Assembly (NCBI RefSeq): GCF_004217285.1
Contig: NZ_SHKS01000009.1
Span: 62,001-126,000, forward strand
Direction of reading: 5' to 3'
Length of the DNA stretch: 64,000 bases
From: Streptomyces sp. BK239
Lineage (GTDB): Bacteria; Actinomycetota; Actinomycetes; Streptomycetales; Streptomycetaceae
The position numbers were made by a program, and so were the translations under genes. The notes below the pieces were generated by a model. The model ran no database searches, was not told the DNA's origin, and saw nothing but the letters and a program-made list of their open reading frames with translations. Shown in pieces: positions 48,310-57,803 of this stretch (the first letter of the stretch is position 1; every line of letters begins with the position of its first letter).

Positions 48310-48726
48310 ATGAGTGACCTTCTGGAACGGCTGCGCGGACGCGGCTGGCGGATGACCGCGCAGCGGCGCGTCGTGGCCGAGGTCCTCGACGGCGATCACG
48401 TCCATCTGACGGCCGACGAGGTCCACGCACGGGCCGTCGCCAGGCTGCCCGAGATCTCCCGGGCGACGGTGTACAACACGCTGGGCGAGCTGGTCACGCT
48501 CGGCGAGGTGCTCGAAGTCGCCACGGACAGGCGCGCCAAGCGGTACGACCCCAACGCCCACCGGCCGCACCACCACCTGGTGTGCGGGCAGTGCGGCGCG
48601 ATCCGCGACGTCCACCCGAGCGGCAACCCGCTCGCCGATCTGCCCGACTCCGAGCGCTTCGGCTTCGCCGTCTCGGACGTCGAGGTGACCTACCGCGGCA
48701 TCTGCCCCAACTGCGCGGCGCTCTGA
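48310..48726 (+). CDS. Fur-family peroxide-responsive repressor (PerR/CatR-like)
   Basis: A 138-residue metal-dependent repressor. The winged helix has RMTAQRRVVAEVL and SRATVYNTLGELV; structural zinc is bound by CGQC and CPNC; the regulatory metal site is near H-rich NAHRPHHHLVC and DVHPS. Divergence from katG and the operator between them indicate control of katG and of itself: peroxide oxidises site histidines and lifts repression. The start ATG 48310 gives the family N-terminus MSDLLERLRGRGW. Confidence 0.9.
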   Translation: MSDLLERLRGRGWRMTAQRRVVAEVLDGDHVHLTADEVHARAVARLPEISRATVYNTLGELVTLGEVLEVATDRRAKRYDPNAHRPHHHLVCGQCGAIRDVHPSGNPLADLPDSERFGFAVSDVEVTYRGICPNCAAL

Positions 48727-48781
48727 GGGCGCGGCGCTCCGAGGCGCCCCCGCGCGGGTTCGCCTTCGCGCAGTGAAAACA

Positions 48782-48816
48782 CCGAGGGCCGGAATCCCAT
48801 GGATTCCGGCCCTCGG
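48782..48816. terminator. Terminator between the Fur-type gene and tRNA
   Basis: A perfect 16-bp stem (48782-48797 with 48801-48816) and 3-base loop. It ends the tRNA transcript on the minus strand and can stop the regulator transcript on the plus strand. Confidence 0.85.
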
Positions 48817-48823
48817 CCTTCAG

Positions 48824-48897
48824 TAGCGGGGACAGGATTTGAACCTGCGACCTCTGGGTTATGAGCCCAGCGAGCTACCGAGCTGCTCCACCCCGCG
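48824..48897 (-). tRNA. Initiator tRNA-fMet (CAT), copy 1
   Basis: A 74-nt cloverleaf without encoded CCA. Initiator features are visible: the first acceptor position is unpaired (C1 with U72), A11 pairs with U24, and three consecutive G-C pairs close the anticodon loop CUCAUAA with anticodon CAU. The gene is identical to the copy at 51939-52012. Confidence 0.95.
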
Positions 48898-49330
48898 TCG
48901 ACGAATGCAACGTTACGCGACGCCCGGCCGCCGAAGCAAATCCCTTAATCCCCAGCCACGCAGGCTGCGGCGGCGCGGCCCTGGCACCGGCGGGTGGGCG
49001 GGCGTGGGACACGGCCACCCGCGCCACAGGTCAGGGCGGACAGCGCCTGCCGCACCGGGTCCACGCCCGGCCGCCGACAGCAGTCGCACCGCCGTGGCGG
49101 CCGGGACGGTGTGGTTGACCCCCGCCGACGCGGGCGAGGCGCGCGCAGGCCGCCCGGTGCCGGGGTTCGTGTGTCGGACACGGCCACCGAAGCGCAAGTC
49201 AGGCGAGGAGCTCCTGGCGCAACGCGCCTGGCGAGCGGGCCGCCCGCAGCACTCGCGCCGCTGCGGCGGCATGAGATGCAGTGAAGCCCGCCTGCGCGGG
49301 CGAGCGCGCGTAAGGCTCTGCCATGGGACC

Positions 49331-49660
49331 GGCGGGCGAGCACGCACACCCCGCCCGGACCGACAGCCGCGCAGGCGCCGCCCCCGCACGGCAGGCTGCG
49401 TCCCGCACGGGCGCCGCGTGCGGCAAGGGGCACACGCGCAAACGCGCAAGCCCGGGCGAGCACGCACACACCGCCCGCGCCGACAGCCGCGCAGGCGCCA
49501 CCCCCCGCACGGCAGGCAACGCGTCCCGTAAGGGCGCCGCGTGCGGGAAGGGGCGCAGGTGCAAAGGCGCAGGCCCGGGGGAGCACGCACACGCCGCCTG
49601 CACCGCAGGCAACGCAGCCGCCGTCACCCGCGTCGCAGGTCGGACCGACCGCATTTGACG
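49331..49660. repeat. Imperfect tandem repeat of about 120 bp in a gene-free region
   Basis: Between the first initiator tRNA and the Sel1 gene (48898-49800) no convincing gene is found. The central part repeats a unit starting GAGCACGCACAC (about 49338, 49458 and 49581; spacing 120 and then 123 bp), each with GACAGCCGCGCAGGCGCC and GGGCGCCGCGTGCGG blocks, the third copy diverging. All six frames give biased Ala/Arg/Gly/Cys/His-rich translation without domain signal. It may be decayed coding DNA or a structural repeat. Confidence 0.6.
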
Positions 49661-49800
49661 CAACGCATCCCGCGAGCCGCGCCGCCGTGTGGCGAGGGGC
49701 ACAGGAGAAAGCACGCCGGCGCGGGCGAGCGCGCACTGCCCGACCGGTGCCGGCGAACGCGCGTAAGGGGCCCCGCCCGCACCAGAGGCGGGCTCGCGCG

Positions 49801-51732
49801 TCAGGCCGAGAGTTCCTGGCGTAGGGCGTCTCGCAGGCGGGCTGCTCGTTCGGCCACCTCCGCCGGGCCCAGGGACACCGCTCGGTCCGCCCATCGCTGG
49901 CCCTCGGCCAGCTCGCCCCGACGCGCGTAGACGAGGGCGAGCCGCAGCGCCGCCCGCCCGTGCCCGTCGTCGGCGGCCCGGGTCCACCACACCACCGCCT
50001 CCGGCTCGCTCCCCTCCCGGGCCAGCAGCAGCCCCAGGTTGAAGGCCCCGTTGCGCGACCCGGCCTCCGCGGCCTCCCGGTACCAGCGCGCCGCCTCCAC
50101 CACGTCACCGCGGGCGGCGGCCAGCATCCCGACCCGCACCTGCGCACGCCGGTGCCCCTGGGAGGCGGCCCGCTCGTACCACTCCTCGCACTCGGTCTTC
50201 TCGTGCACGGTCTCCCCGAGCTCGTGCGCCGGCTGCGGAGGACGGCGCGCGTCCAGCACCGCCGCCAGCCGGTACGCGGCCTCCGCGCTCCCCCCGCCAG
50301 CGGCGCACCGCAGATGCCGTTCGGCCCCCTGCTCGTCCCCGTCCCGCAGCCGGGCCATGCCCACCTGCAACGCCGCCTCGGTGTGCCCGGCGGCGGCGGC
50401 CCGCTCGTACCAGCGCAGTGCGACGGCGTCCTCGCCCCGCCCGGCGAACAGGATCCCCAGGTTGAACGCGGCGTCGACGCTCCCCGCCTCCGCGGCCTTG
50501 GAGAACCACGGCTCGGCGCCCGCGGTGTCCCCGCCCTGGAGCAGCAGGATGGCGAGCGCGTTGGCCGCCTCCCGGTGCCCGGCGTACGCGGCGCGCCGGT
50601 ACCACTGCTCGGCCTGCGCGACGCGCCCCTGCTCGGCGCAGAGCAGCCCGAGGTTGTAGGCGCCGTTGTCGTCGCCGGCGTCCAACGCGGCCCGGTACCA
50701 GCGTTCCGCGGTCTGGGTCTGGCCGCGCTCGGCGTAGAGCGCGCCCAGGGCGTTGGCCGCGTTGCCGTCGCCGTCCTGAGCGGCCCGCAGCCACCACACG
50801 GCGGCGTTCTCGGTGTCGCCGGCGTCACGCAGCAGGAATCCCAGCGCACAGGCGGCGCGCGGCTCGCCGTCCTTGGCGGAGGTCAGGTACCAGCGCCCGG
50901 CCTCCTTGAGGTCGCCCCGCTTCTCCAGGATCGTCCCGAGGTGCAGTGCTGCCCGGCGGTGGCCGCGCGCGGCTGCCTGCCGGTACCACTGCTCGGCCTC
51001 CGGCGACGCGGCGCCGCCGCCGTCGCTCACGCCGCGCTCGTCGTCGGCGGCGCGGGCGTCCCTGCGGTCGAGGGCGCGCGCGAGGCGGTACGACGCCTCC
51101 CGGTGCCCCCGCTCGGCGGCGGCCCGCATCCAGCGCTCGGCGGTGGTGTCGCCGCGGTGCTCCAGCAGGTCGGCGAGGGCGTAGGCGCCCAGCACGTGCC
51201 CCTGTTCGGCGGACTGGCGCAGCCAGTACTCGGCGGCCGGTTCGTCGCCCCGCTCACGGTGATGGCGGCCGAGCGCGTGCGCGGCGGCCGCGGAGCCGGC
51301 GACGGCGGCGACCCGCCACCAGCCGGCGGCGTCGTCGGGATAGCCGCGCTGGTGGAGGAGGACGCCCAGGTTGTTGGCGGCGGCACGGTCACCGGCCGCG
51401 GTGGCTGCACGCAGATGGGGTTCGGCGTCGTCGAGCTCGCCGCGGCGCAGCAGCAGAGCGCCGAGGACGCTCATCGCCTCGACGTCACCGGCCTCGGCGG
51501 CCAGCCGTCGGCGTGCCTCCTCGACGGCCTCCACCGTCTCGTCCCGCTGTTCGTCGCGGTGGTCGTCCCCGTCGTTCCCGTCGTTTCCGTTGTTTCGGTG
51601 GTTGTCGCGGTGGTCGTCGTCGTACTCGACCCGGTACTCGCCCCGGCTCGCGTCCGGGGTGGCCTTCTCGTCGGAAGGCTGCACAAATCGCCCTGTCTCG
51701 AACAGAGTTGCCTTGTCCCCCATAACGTCCAT
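49801..51732 (-). CDS. Sel1/TPR repeat protein
   Basis: A 643-residue protein. After an acidic, Asn/Asp/His/Arg-rich low-complexity segment (about 35-65) come roughly 14 Sel1-like 36-residue repeats with the pattern A..WYRRAA.AGH..AA..LG.LL...G, for example AEQWYRRAAYAGHREAANAL. Such solenoids are scaffolds for protein complexes. No signal peptide or membrane helix, so probably cytoplasmic. ATG 51732 has an AGGTGG site; ATG 51723 is also possible. It lies between the two initiator tRNA genes. Partners are unknown. Confidence 0.85.
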   Translation of the reverse strand: MDVMGDKATLFETGRFVQPSDEKATPDASRGEYRVEYDDDHRDNHRNNGNDGNDGDDHRDEQRDETVEAVEEARRRLAAEAGDVEAMSVLGALLLRRGELDDAEPHLRAATAAGDRAAANNLGVLLHQRGYPDDAAGWWRVAAVAGSAAAAHALGRHHRERGDEPAAEYWLRQSAEQGHVLGAYALADLLEHRGDTTAERWMRAAAERGHREASYRLARALDRRDARAADDERGVSDGGGAASPEAEQWYRQAAARGHRRAALHLGTILEKRGDLKEAGRWYLTSAKDGEPRAACALGFLLRDAGDTENAAVWWLRAAQDGDGNAANALGALYAERGQTQTAERWYRAALDAGDDNGAYNLGLLCAEQGRVAQAEQWYRRAAYAGHREAANALAILLLQGGDTAGAEPWFSKAAEAGSVDAAFNLGILFAGRGEDAVALRWYERAAAAGHTEAALQVGMARLRDGDEQGAERHLRCAAGGGSAEAAYRLAAVLDARRPPQPAHELGETVHEKTECEEWYERAASQGHRRAQVRVGMLAAARGDVVEAARWYREAAEAGSRNGAFNLGLLLAREGSEPEAVVWWTRAADDGHGRAALRLALVYARRGELAEGQRWADRAVSLGPAEVAERAARLRDALRQELSA

Positions 51733-51897
51733 CGTCGCACCACCTGCAACCGGGATACACCTGGTATACCGCAGCCCGTAAGGTCACTTCAGCGTTTTGT
51801 CGACATGCCCACAGAGAGACAAGTCAAACACAGACACCCCCAACTCCCCGAGGCGGCGCGGCGACAGAGGCCGCGAATACTGTGCTCGCACACCACG

Positions 51898-51929
51898 AAG
51901 GCCCGGATCCTCTGGAGGATCCGGGCCTT
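51898..51929. terminator. Terminator of tRNA-fMet copy 2
   Basis: A perfect 15-bp stem (51898-51912 with 51915-51929) lies 9 bases beyond the tRNA 3' end. The remaining bases 51733-51897 must hold the Sel1 gene promoter; TTGACT on the minus strand at 51827-51822 is a possible -35 element. Confidence 0.8.
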
Positions 51930-51938
51930 CGCTTTCAG

Positions 51939-52012
51939 TAGCGGGGACAGGATTTGAACCTGCGACCTCTGGGTTATGAGCCCAGCGAGCTACCGAGCTG
52001 CTCCACCCCGCG
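51939..52012 (-). tRNA. Initiator tRNA-fMet (CAT), copy 2
   Basis: Identical over 74 nt to the copy at 48824-48897, with the same initiator hallmarks, but followed by a different terminator. The two lie about 3.1 kb apart in the same orientation. Confidence 0.95.
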
Positions 52013-52057
52013 CCGTGTTCCACAACCGTATCACGGCGCGGGGGTGGGCTTTTCCGA

Positions 52058-55000
52058 TCAGCCGCTGGGTGCGGGGCTGGGCTTCGCGCCCGGACTGCTC
52101 GCCGGACTGCCGCCGGGTTCGGCGGCGCCGCTCGGCGTGCTGCTGGGGCTGCTGCCGGGGCTCGGCTTGGCCCCGCCCGTGGCTCCCGCCTTCTTGTCCG
52201 CCTCGGCCTGCGCCGCCTCGGCCCGCTTCAGCGCGTCCTCAAGGTCCTTCTGCGCCTTGGCGTACGCCTCCCAGTCGGGCTTCTTCAGAGCCTCCTGGCC
52301 GGCGGTGAAGGCCTCCTGGGCGTCCTTCAACGCCTCCTGGACCGTGGGGTTCTGGGACGTCGGCGGCGGGTTGGTGCCCTGGTCCGCGGGCGGCGGCGCG
52401 GTGCCCTCCGTGCCGAAGACCTTGTTGAGGGCCTCGTCGAGGGTGTTCTCGAAGGCGGTGTTGCCGCCGTAGGTCACCAACACCTTGCGCAGCAGCGGGT
52501 ACTTGAGCCCTCCGCCGCGCACGTACACGGGCTCCACGTAGAGCAGTCCTCCGTCGAGCGGCACCGTCAGCAGGTTGCCGTACTCGACCTCGGAGGCACC
52601 GCCACTGAGCAGCCTGATGGACTCGGCGATGTCCTGTTGGGAGTTGAACTGGCTCTGGACCTGCTTGGGTCCGTCGACGGTCGTGCTCGTCGGCAGCTTC
52701 AGGACTCTGATCTTGCCGTAGTCCGGTGTGCCGGCCTCGGAGTCGACCGCCATGAACGCGCTCAGGTTGTCCCGGCCGTTGGGCGTGAACGTCGTCGTCA
52801 GCGAGAACGCCTGTGCCTGCTGGTCGGGCAGCTTCATGCTCAGGTAGTACGGCGGCACCGCGTCGCCCGACTTGTTGGTCGGGTCGTCCGGCACCTGCCA
52901 CACCTCGCTGCCGCTGAGGAACGTCGTGGCGTCCTTCACGTGGTAGCGGGTGAGCAGCTCACGCTGGACCTTGAACAGGTCCTGCGGGTACCGGAGATGG
53001 GCCATCAGGTCGGGGGAGATCTCCGACTTCTTCTCCACCGTGCCCGGGAACGCCTTCATCCAGGTCTTGAGGACCGGGTCCTTGGTGTCCCACTGGTAGA
53101 GCTTGACCTCGCCGGTGTACGCGTCGACCGTCGCCTTCACCGAGTTGCGGATGTAGTTGACCTGGTTCTGCTGGGCCACCACCGCACGGGTGTTGTTGGT
53201 GGCGGTCAACGAGTCGGCGGTGGTGTCGCCGAGGGTCGTGCGCGAGGCGTACGGGTAGCCGTTGGTGGTGGTGTACGCGTCGACGATCCACTGGATCCGG
53301 TTGCCGACGACCGCCGGGTAGGCGTCGCCGTCGATGGTCAGCCACGGGGCGACCGCCTCGACGCGCTCCTTGGGCGTGCGGTTGTACAGGACCCGCGAGC
53401 CCTCGCCGATCGCTCCGGAGTAGAGGATCTGCGGCTCGCCGAACGCGACCGCGTACGCCGCCCGGTTCAGCGGGCTGGAGAGGTTGACCCCGCTGTCGCC
53501 GGTGTAGCTGGTGGTCTTCTCACCGTCGTCGTCGGAGTAGTCGATCTCCTTCTGGGGACCGCCGACGATCGAGTACGTGGTCGTCTTCTCGCCGTAGTAG
53601 ACCCGCTGCTCGTACTGTCCGAGGACGCCCTGGGAAGGCAGGTCGGACTCGGTGAACGCCGGACGGCCCTCGGGGTCGGCGGTGGTGCCCTTGGCGGCGA
53701 CCACGCCGTAACCGTGGGTGTAGCGGAAGTGGTTGTTGATCCAGTTCTGCTTGTCGACGCCCGCCAGGTTCAGCTCGCGCAGACCGATGACCGTGTCCTG
53801 GTCCTCGCTCTTGACCTTGTAGCGGTCGACGTCCAGGTTGGTGGGGAAGGCGTAGTACTTCCGCATCTGCTGGAGCTGCTGGAACGTCGGCGACACGATG
53901 TTCGGGTCGAGGACCCGGATGCTCGCCGTGGCGCCGACGTCGTCGCGCAGCTTCGTCTTGTCCTCGTTCTTGCTGACGCCCGAGTACTCGGTGACCTGCG
54001 TGCCGTCGATGCCGTACGCCTCACGCGTCGCCTTGAGGTTCTTCTCGACGTACGGCGCTTCCTTGGCCTGCTCGTTCGGCTGGACCTGGAACTTCTGGAC
54101 GATCGCCGGGTACAGGCCGCCGATGAGGATCGCGGAGAGCACCATCAGACCGAAGCCGATCACCGGCAGCTGCCAGGTGCGCCGCCACAGGGTGGCGAAG
54201 AACAGCAGGGCGCAGATGACGGCGATGCAGAACAGGATCGTCTTGGCCGGCAGATAGGCGTTGGCGTCGACGTACCGCAGGCCGGTCCAGTTGTCCGTGG
54301 CCTTGAAGTCGCTGGACTTCACGGCCAGGCCGTACCGGTCGAGCCAGTAGGCGACCGCCTTCAGCGCGACGAAGACGCCCAGCAGCACCGACAGGTGGCC
54401 GGTGGCCGCCGCGGTGGCCCTGGCGCCGGGGCTGGTGACGCGCAGCCCGCCGTACAGGTAGTGGGTGAGCGCGGCGGCGATCAGGGACAGGATCGTGGCG
54501 GCGAAGCCGAAGCCGAGCAGGAACCGGTACCAGGGCAGGTCGAAGGCGTAGAAGGCCACGTCGAGCTTGAACTGCGGGTCCTTCTCGCCGAAGGGCACGC
54601 CGTTGACCCACATCAGCCACGTGCGCCACTGGCTCGACGCCGACGCGCCCGCGATCAGCCCCACCAGCGCGGTGACGCCGAGCAGCAGCCACTTCTTGTA
54701 CGGCGCGATGCCCATGCGGTAGCGGTCGAGGCTCTGCTGCTCCATCGACATGGCGCTCAGCGGCGGGCGCAGCCGGTGCGCCAGCCAGATGTTGAGGCCG
54801 ACGGCGAAGGCCATGAGCAGGCCGAAGACGAAGAACAGCCCGATCTTGGTCGACAGGGTGGTCGTGAACACGGAGGAGTAGTTCACCGACCGGTACCAGA
54901 GCCAGTCCGTCCAGAATCCGGCGAACATGGTGAACGCCATGCCGAGGACGGCAAGGACGCCCAGCGTCATGAGCAGGGTCCGGACGCGCCGGGACGGGCG

Positions 55001-55069
55001 GCCCACTCTGATCCGCGGTCCCGTCGGGCCTCCGCCGCGGTCCGGCATCTGGAAAGCCAAGGTGCGCAC
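52058..55069 (-). CDS. UPF0182 family large membrane protein
   Basis: A protein of about 1003 residues with seven to eight transmembrane helices in the first 330 residues and a large, probably extracytoplasmic, domain (about 340-920) without recognisable catalytic motif. The last 60 residues are Lys/Ala then Pro/Ser/Gly-rich and disordered. The family (COG1615) is conserved in actinobacteria and of unknown function. GTG 55069 is used; ATG 55048, seven codons later ([10 protein letters not shown]), is an equally plausible start. Divergent from the PPA1309 gene. Confidence 0.88.
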   Translation of the reverse strand: MRTLAFQMPDRGGGPTGPRIRVGRPSRRVRTLLMTLGVLAVLGMAFTMFAGFWTDWLWYRSVNYSSVFTTTLSTKIGLFFVFGLLMAFAVGLNIWLAHRLRPPLSAMSMEQQSLDRYRMGIAPYKKWLLLGVTALVGLIAGASASSQWRTWLMWVNGVPFGEKDPQFKLDVAFYAFDLPWYRFLLGFGFAATILSLIAAALTHYLYGGLRVTSPGARATAAATGHLSVLLGVFVALKAVAYWLDRYGLAVKSSDFKATDNWTGLRYVDANAYLPAKTILFCIAVICALLFFATLWRRTWQLPVIGFGLMVLSAILIGGLYPAIVQKFQVQPNEQAKEAPYVEKNLKATREAYGIDGTQVTEYSGVSKNEDKTKLRDDVGATASIRVLDPNIVSPTFQQLQQMRKYYAFPTNLDVDRYKVKSEDQDTVIGLRELNLAGVDKQNWINNHFRYTHGYGVVAAKGTTADPEGRPAFTESDLPSQGVLGQYEQRVYYGEKTTTYSIVGGPQKEIDYSDDDGEKTTSYTGDSGVNLSSPLNRAAYAVAFGEPQILYSGAIGEGSRVLYNRTPKERVEAVAPWLTIDGDAYPAVVGNRIQWIVDAYTTTNGYPYASRTTLGDTTADSLTATNNTRAVVAQQNQVNYIRNSVKATVDAYTGEVKLYQWDTKDPVLKTWMKAFPGTVEKKSEISPDLMAHLRYPQDLFKVQRELLTRYHVKDATTFLSGSEVWQVPDDPTNKSGDAVPPYYLSMKLPDQQAQAFSLTTTFTPNGRDNLSAFMAVDSEAGTPDYGKIRVLKLPTSTTVDGPKQVQSQFNSQQDIAESIRLLSGGASEVEYGNLLTVPLDGGLLYVEPVYVRGGGLKYPLLRKVLVTYGGNTAFENTLDEALNKVFGTEGTAPPPADQGTNPPPTSQNPTVQEALKDAQEAFTAGQEALKKPDWEAYAKAQKDLEDALKRAEAAQAEADKKAGATGGAKPSPGSSPSSTPSGAAEPGGSPASSPGAKPSPAPSG

Positions 55070-55215
55070 CTCGAAAGTCGCTGTTGTCGATTCGTCAGGT
55101 CCGCGTGTTCGTGGACCGTGTGGGACGCCCCCTGATCGCGGGCCCCCACCTATGCAACTTACTCACCCTTTACTCGGTTCCCGATTCCGGCCAGGAACGA
55201 GGCAGGATTGTGACC

Positions 55216-55755
55216 ATGTCCAACACTCCTATGGCAGCGAGCCCTCTCACCCGGGCCGTACTCGAGATCGACGAGTACGCATCCGGCCTCGGCTGGGACC
55301 AGCCCGCCCGCCTCTTCGCCCTCGTAGACACCGCACGGCTGCGGACGCAGGAACCCTCGCTCGCCGCCCAGCTCGGTCTGGACGACGAGTCCGCCACGAC
55401 CGGTCTCACTCCGATCGAGCAGGACGAAGTGCCAACGGACAAGCCGCTCGACGAGTTCCTCGCCACGATCGCCTGGCCGGACGCGGTGGTCGGCTGCGCG
55501 CTGACCGTGGAGCGTCTGATGCTGCCGCCGTCCGCCGAGGCGCAGGTCCCGCAGGGGCTGAGCGGGTCGAAGCTGACGCGGTGGGTGGCCGACCACCCCG
55601 ACCGTCAGGAGGTGCGGATGACGGTGGCGGTCCTGCGTGACGGCACGCGCGAGTCGGCTCTGCGGCTGCGTGAGAAGGACGCCCCGTCGGAGGTCCTCAC
55701 GGGCGCCAAGCTGGTCCCGGGTCTCGCGGAGGCCCTGTCGGCGACCTTCGAGTAG
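55216..55755 (+). CDS. PPA1309 family protein
   Basis: A 179-residue acidic cytoplasmic protein matching the actinobacterial PPA1309 family, which has no known function. It contains PDAVVGCALTVERLMLPP in its centre and a TVAVLRDGTRESALRLRE strand pair later; no metal or nucleotide motif. ATG 55216 or GTG 55210 could be the start. Its conserved place between the UPF0182 and PDZ-protease genes hints at an envelope link, which is inference. Confidence 0.8.
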   Translation: MSNTPMAASPLTRAVLEIDEYASGLGWDQPARLFALVDTARLRTQEPSLAAQLGLDDESATTGLTPIEQDEVPTDKPLDEFLATIAWPDAVVGCALTVERLMLPPSAEAQVPQGLSGSKLTRWVADHPDRQEVRMTVAVLRDGTRESALRLREKDAPSEVLTGAKLVPGLAEALSATFE

Positions 55756-55760
55756 CAGGT

Positions 55761-55784
55761 CGCGGGGCCTGCCGCGGCCCCGCG
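55761..55784. terminator. Bidirectional terminator
   Basis: CGCGGGGCC-TGCCGC-GGCCCCGCG, a 9-bp stem between the convergent PPA1309 and PDZ-protease genes. Confidence 0.7.
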
Positions 55785-55788
55785 TGGC

Positions 55789-56883
55789 TCACCCGGTCGT
55801 GCACTTCGGCAGGCCGGCGGTGTCGCCGCCGCGGATGTCCCCCAGGGCGCCGAGAGCGTCGCCGATGGTGTCCACCTTGACGAGCGTCAGCCCGTCGGGG
55901 ACGTCCTCGGCGGCCTCCGCGCAGTTGTCGGCGGGCGTCAGGAAGTACTGGGCGCCCTTGGCGCGCGCCCCGACCGTCTTCATCTGGATGCCGCCGATCG
56001 GCCCGACCTTGCCGTCGTCGTCGATGGTCCCGGTGCCGGCGACGAACTTGCCGCCGGTCAGGCTCCCCGGGGTGAGCTTGTCGTAGATGCCGAGCGCGAA
56101 CATCAGGCCGGCGCTCGGGCCGCCGACGTCGGCGAGCTTGATGTCGATGGTGAACGGGAAGGTGTGGTCGGTCCCGGCGGAGATCCCGACGATCGCGCGC
56201 TGCTGTCCCTGGTCGTCGGATTTGGCGGTGGTGATGGAGACCGTCTCCGCCTTGTTCGGCGTCCGGTTCTCCTTCTCGGCGGCCGCCTGCTCCTTGGCGG
56301 GCACGATCCCGAAGACGACCTTCTCGCCCGGCTTGTGCTTGGTGACCAGCTTCGCCACGTCCCCGGGCGCCTTGACGTCCGTGCCGTCGACGGTCTTGAT
56401 GACGTCGCCGGCGTGCAACCTGCCCTCGGCGGGCGAGCCCTTGACCACGGTGGAGACGATCACCCAGGACCGCACCGGGACGTCCAGCTCCTTCAGGGCG
56501 GCGACCTTGGCGCTCTCCTGGGACTGGCTGAACTCCTCGGCGTTCTCCTGGGTGGACTGCTCCTCGGTCTTGCCGTCCGGGTAGAGCGTGTCGTGGGGCA
56601 CGACCTTGTAGTCGTGCGCGAGCCAGCCGTAGACCGTCTCGACGAGGTTCATCCGGTACTCGGCGCCGGTGACCCGCACGGTGGTCATGTTCAGGTGGCC
56701 GGTCGACTCGTAGGTCTTGCGTCCGGAGATCTGCAGCACCGGCTCGCCGTCATGCTCGCCGAGGGTGTTCACCGTGGGCCCCGGGGACATCTCCGAATAC
56801 GGCACGGGGATGAGCACTCCCGCGCACAGGAGCGCGATCAGCATCAGGGTGGAGGCGAGCATCGTCGCGGTGCGGCGTGGCAT
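55789..56883 (-). CDS. PDZ-domain Lon-like serine protease (S16, YlbL family)
   Basis: A 364-residue membrane-anchored protease. One N-terminal helix (about 8-28) anchors it, with the rest outside the cytoplasm. A PDZ domain (about 130-200; KGSPAEGRLHAGDVIKTVDG) precedes the S16 catalytic domain, with serine S257 in DVGGPSAGLMFALG and lysine K302 in GGIQMKTVGA. Bacillus YlbL has a role in cell-division regulation by proteolysis. It is followed on the same strand by no further gene; upstream are the small membrane protein, moaE and the SDR gene. Confidence 0.92.
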   Translation of the reverse strand: MPRRTATMLASTLMLIALLCAGVLIPVPYSEMSPGPTVNTLGEHDGEPVLQISGRKTYESTGHLNMTTVRVTGAEYRMNLVETVYGWLAHDYKVVPHDTLYPDGKTEEQSTQENAEEFSQSQESAKVAALKELDVPVRSWVIVSTVVKGSPAEGRLHAGDVIKTVDGTDVKAPGDVAKLVTKHKPGEKVVFGIVPAKEQAAAEKENRTPNKAETVSITTAKSDDQGQQRAIVGISAGTDHTFPFTIDIKLADVGGPSAGLMFALGIYDKLTPGSLTGGKFVAGTGTIDDDGKVGPIGGIQMKTVGARAKGAQYFLTPADNCAEAAEDVPDGLTLVKVDTIGDALGALGDIRGGDTAGLPKCTTG

Positions 56884-56937
56884 GCCTCGACAGTACGGGA
56901 CGCCTCTGTCAGCGCACCGTCAGGGCCACTTGCCCGA

Positions 56938-57102
56938 TCACGAACCGGTGTGGGACCTCTCCATGGCCGCCCGGAAGCGCGCGTAGCCGTCGAGTTCCGG
57001 CCCGTCGCCGCGGACCCTGCGGGTCCGGTTGGCCCAGCTGCCCCACAGGCCGGCGCCGACCGCGGCCACCAGCGGAATCAACAACCAGGCGAGCACCGCC
57101 AT
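56938..57102 (-). CDS. Small single-helix membrane protein
   Basis: A 54-residue protein with one helix (AVLAWLLIPLVAAVGAGLWG) and a basic, then polar cytoplasmic tail (NRTRRVRGDGPELDGYARFR). ATG 57102 has a GGGAGG site seven bases away, which supports it over an upstream in-frame ATG. It lies 54 bp before the PDZ-protease gene and may be co-transcribed. Function unknown. The 197-bp stretch up to moaE contains short GCGTCAG-type direct repeats and no gene. Confidence 0.75.
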   Translation of the reverse strand: MAVLAWLLIPLVAAVGAGLWGSWANRTRRVRGDGPELDGYARFRAAMERSHTGS

Positions 57103-57299
57103 GCCGACCTCCCGACCGAAGTGAGCCCACAGCAACTGACTGATCAGCAGATTAACCATCCGCACTGACAACGCTCACGGCAGGGGTCGGGTTACGCAAC
57201 CGGGAGGTGATCGACGCGTGGCGGTGCGTCAGCGGGCCTGACTCAGCGGCCTCACGTCAGTAGGGCCGCCTCAGCAGGCGCGCGTCAGGCAAGCGCGCG

Positions 57300-57770
57300 T
57301 CAGCAGGCGCCCACCCATTCGTCCGTGCCGTCGGAGAACCTCTGGTGCTTCCAGATGGGCACCTCGTGCTTGAGGTCGTCGATCAGCTTCCGGCAGGCCT
57401 CGAACGCCTCGCCCCGGTGCGGGCACGACACGGCGACGACGACGGCCAGGTCGCCCACCTTCAGCTCCCCCACCCGGTGCACGGCGGCCAGCGCCCGCAC
57501 CGGGTGATCGGCGACGACCTTCTCGGCGATCCGCCGCATCTCCGCCTCCGCGGTGGGGTGGGCGGAGTACGCGAGCGAGTCGACGTCGGCGCCCCCGTCG
57601 TGGTCGCGCACGGTCCCCACGAACAGCGCCGTGCCACCGGCCGCGTCGTCCCCGACGGCCCGGAAGACCTCGTCCAGGGAGAGAGCGGTGTCACGGACGG
57701 CGATCAACTTGAGCGGGTCGGAAGAGCCCTGCTCACCCGGGTGATCGTTGCTGGAAGCCATACTCCCCAT
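57300..57770 (-). CDS. moaE: Molybdopterin synthase catalytic subunit MoaE
   Basis: A 156-residue enzyme that, with MoaD, adds sulfur to cyclic pyranopterin monophosphate to form molybdopterin. The active-site lysines are in DLKHEVPIWKHQ (K134 and K141), and HRVGEL (H98, R99) and SCPHRGEAF are conserved. MoaD is not encoded in the window. Start: ATG 57770 or 57761. It is 33 bp after the SDR gene on the same strand. Confidence 0.92.
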   Translation of the reverse strand: MGSMASSNDHPGEQGSSDPLKLIAVRDTALSLDEVFRAVGDDAAGGTALFVGTVRDHDGGADVDSLAYSAHPTAEAEMRRIAEKVVADHPVRALAAVHRVGELKVGDLAVVVAVSCPHRGEAFEACRKLIDDLKHEVPIWKHQRFSDGTDEWVGAC

Positions 57771-57803
57771 ACTGCCCCACGCGGACCGGGTGCCCTCCGC
57801 CCG

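Noticed and set aside
49323-49658. Frame of 111 codons in the tandem repeat, rich in His, Ala and Cys
   Set aside because: It simply follows the DNA repeat, has no ribosome site and no recognised domain.
49331-49660. CRISPR array
   Set aside because: Units are 120 bp, imperfect throughout, without short constant repeats and variable spacers, and no cas genes are nearby.
52637-55135. Open frame of about 830 codons antisense to the UPF0182 gene
   Set aside because: The UPF0182 protein has coherent membrane helices and family match; the antisense product has none.
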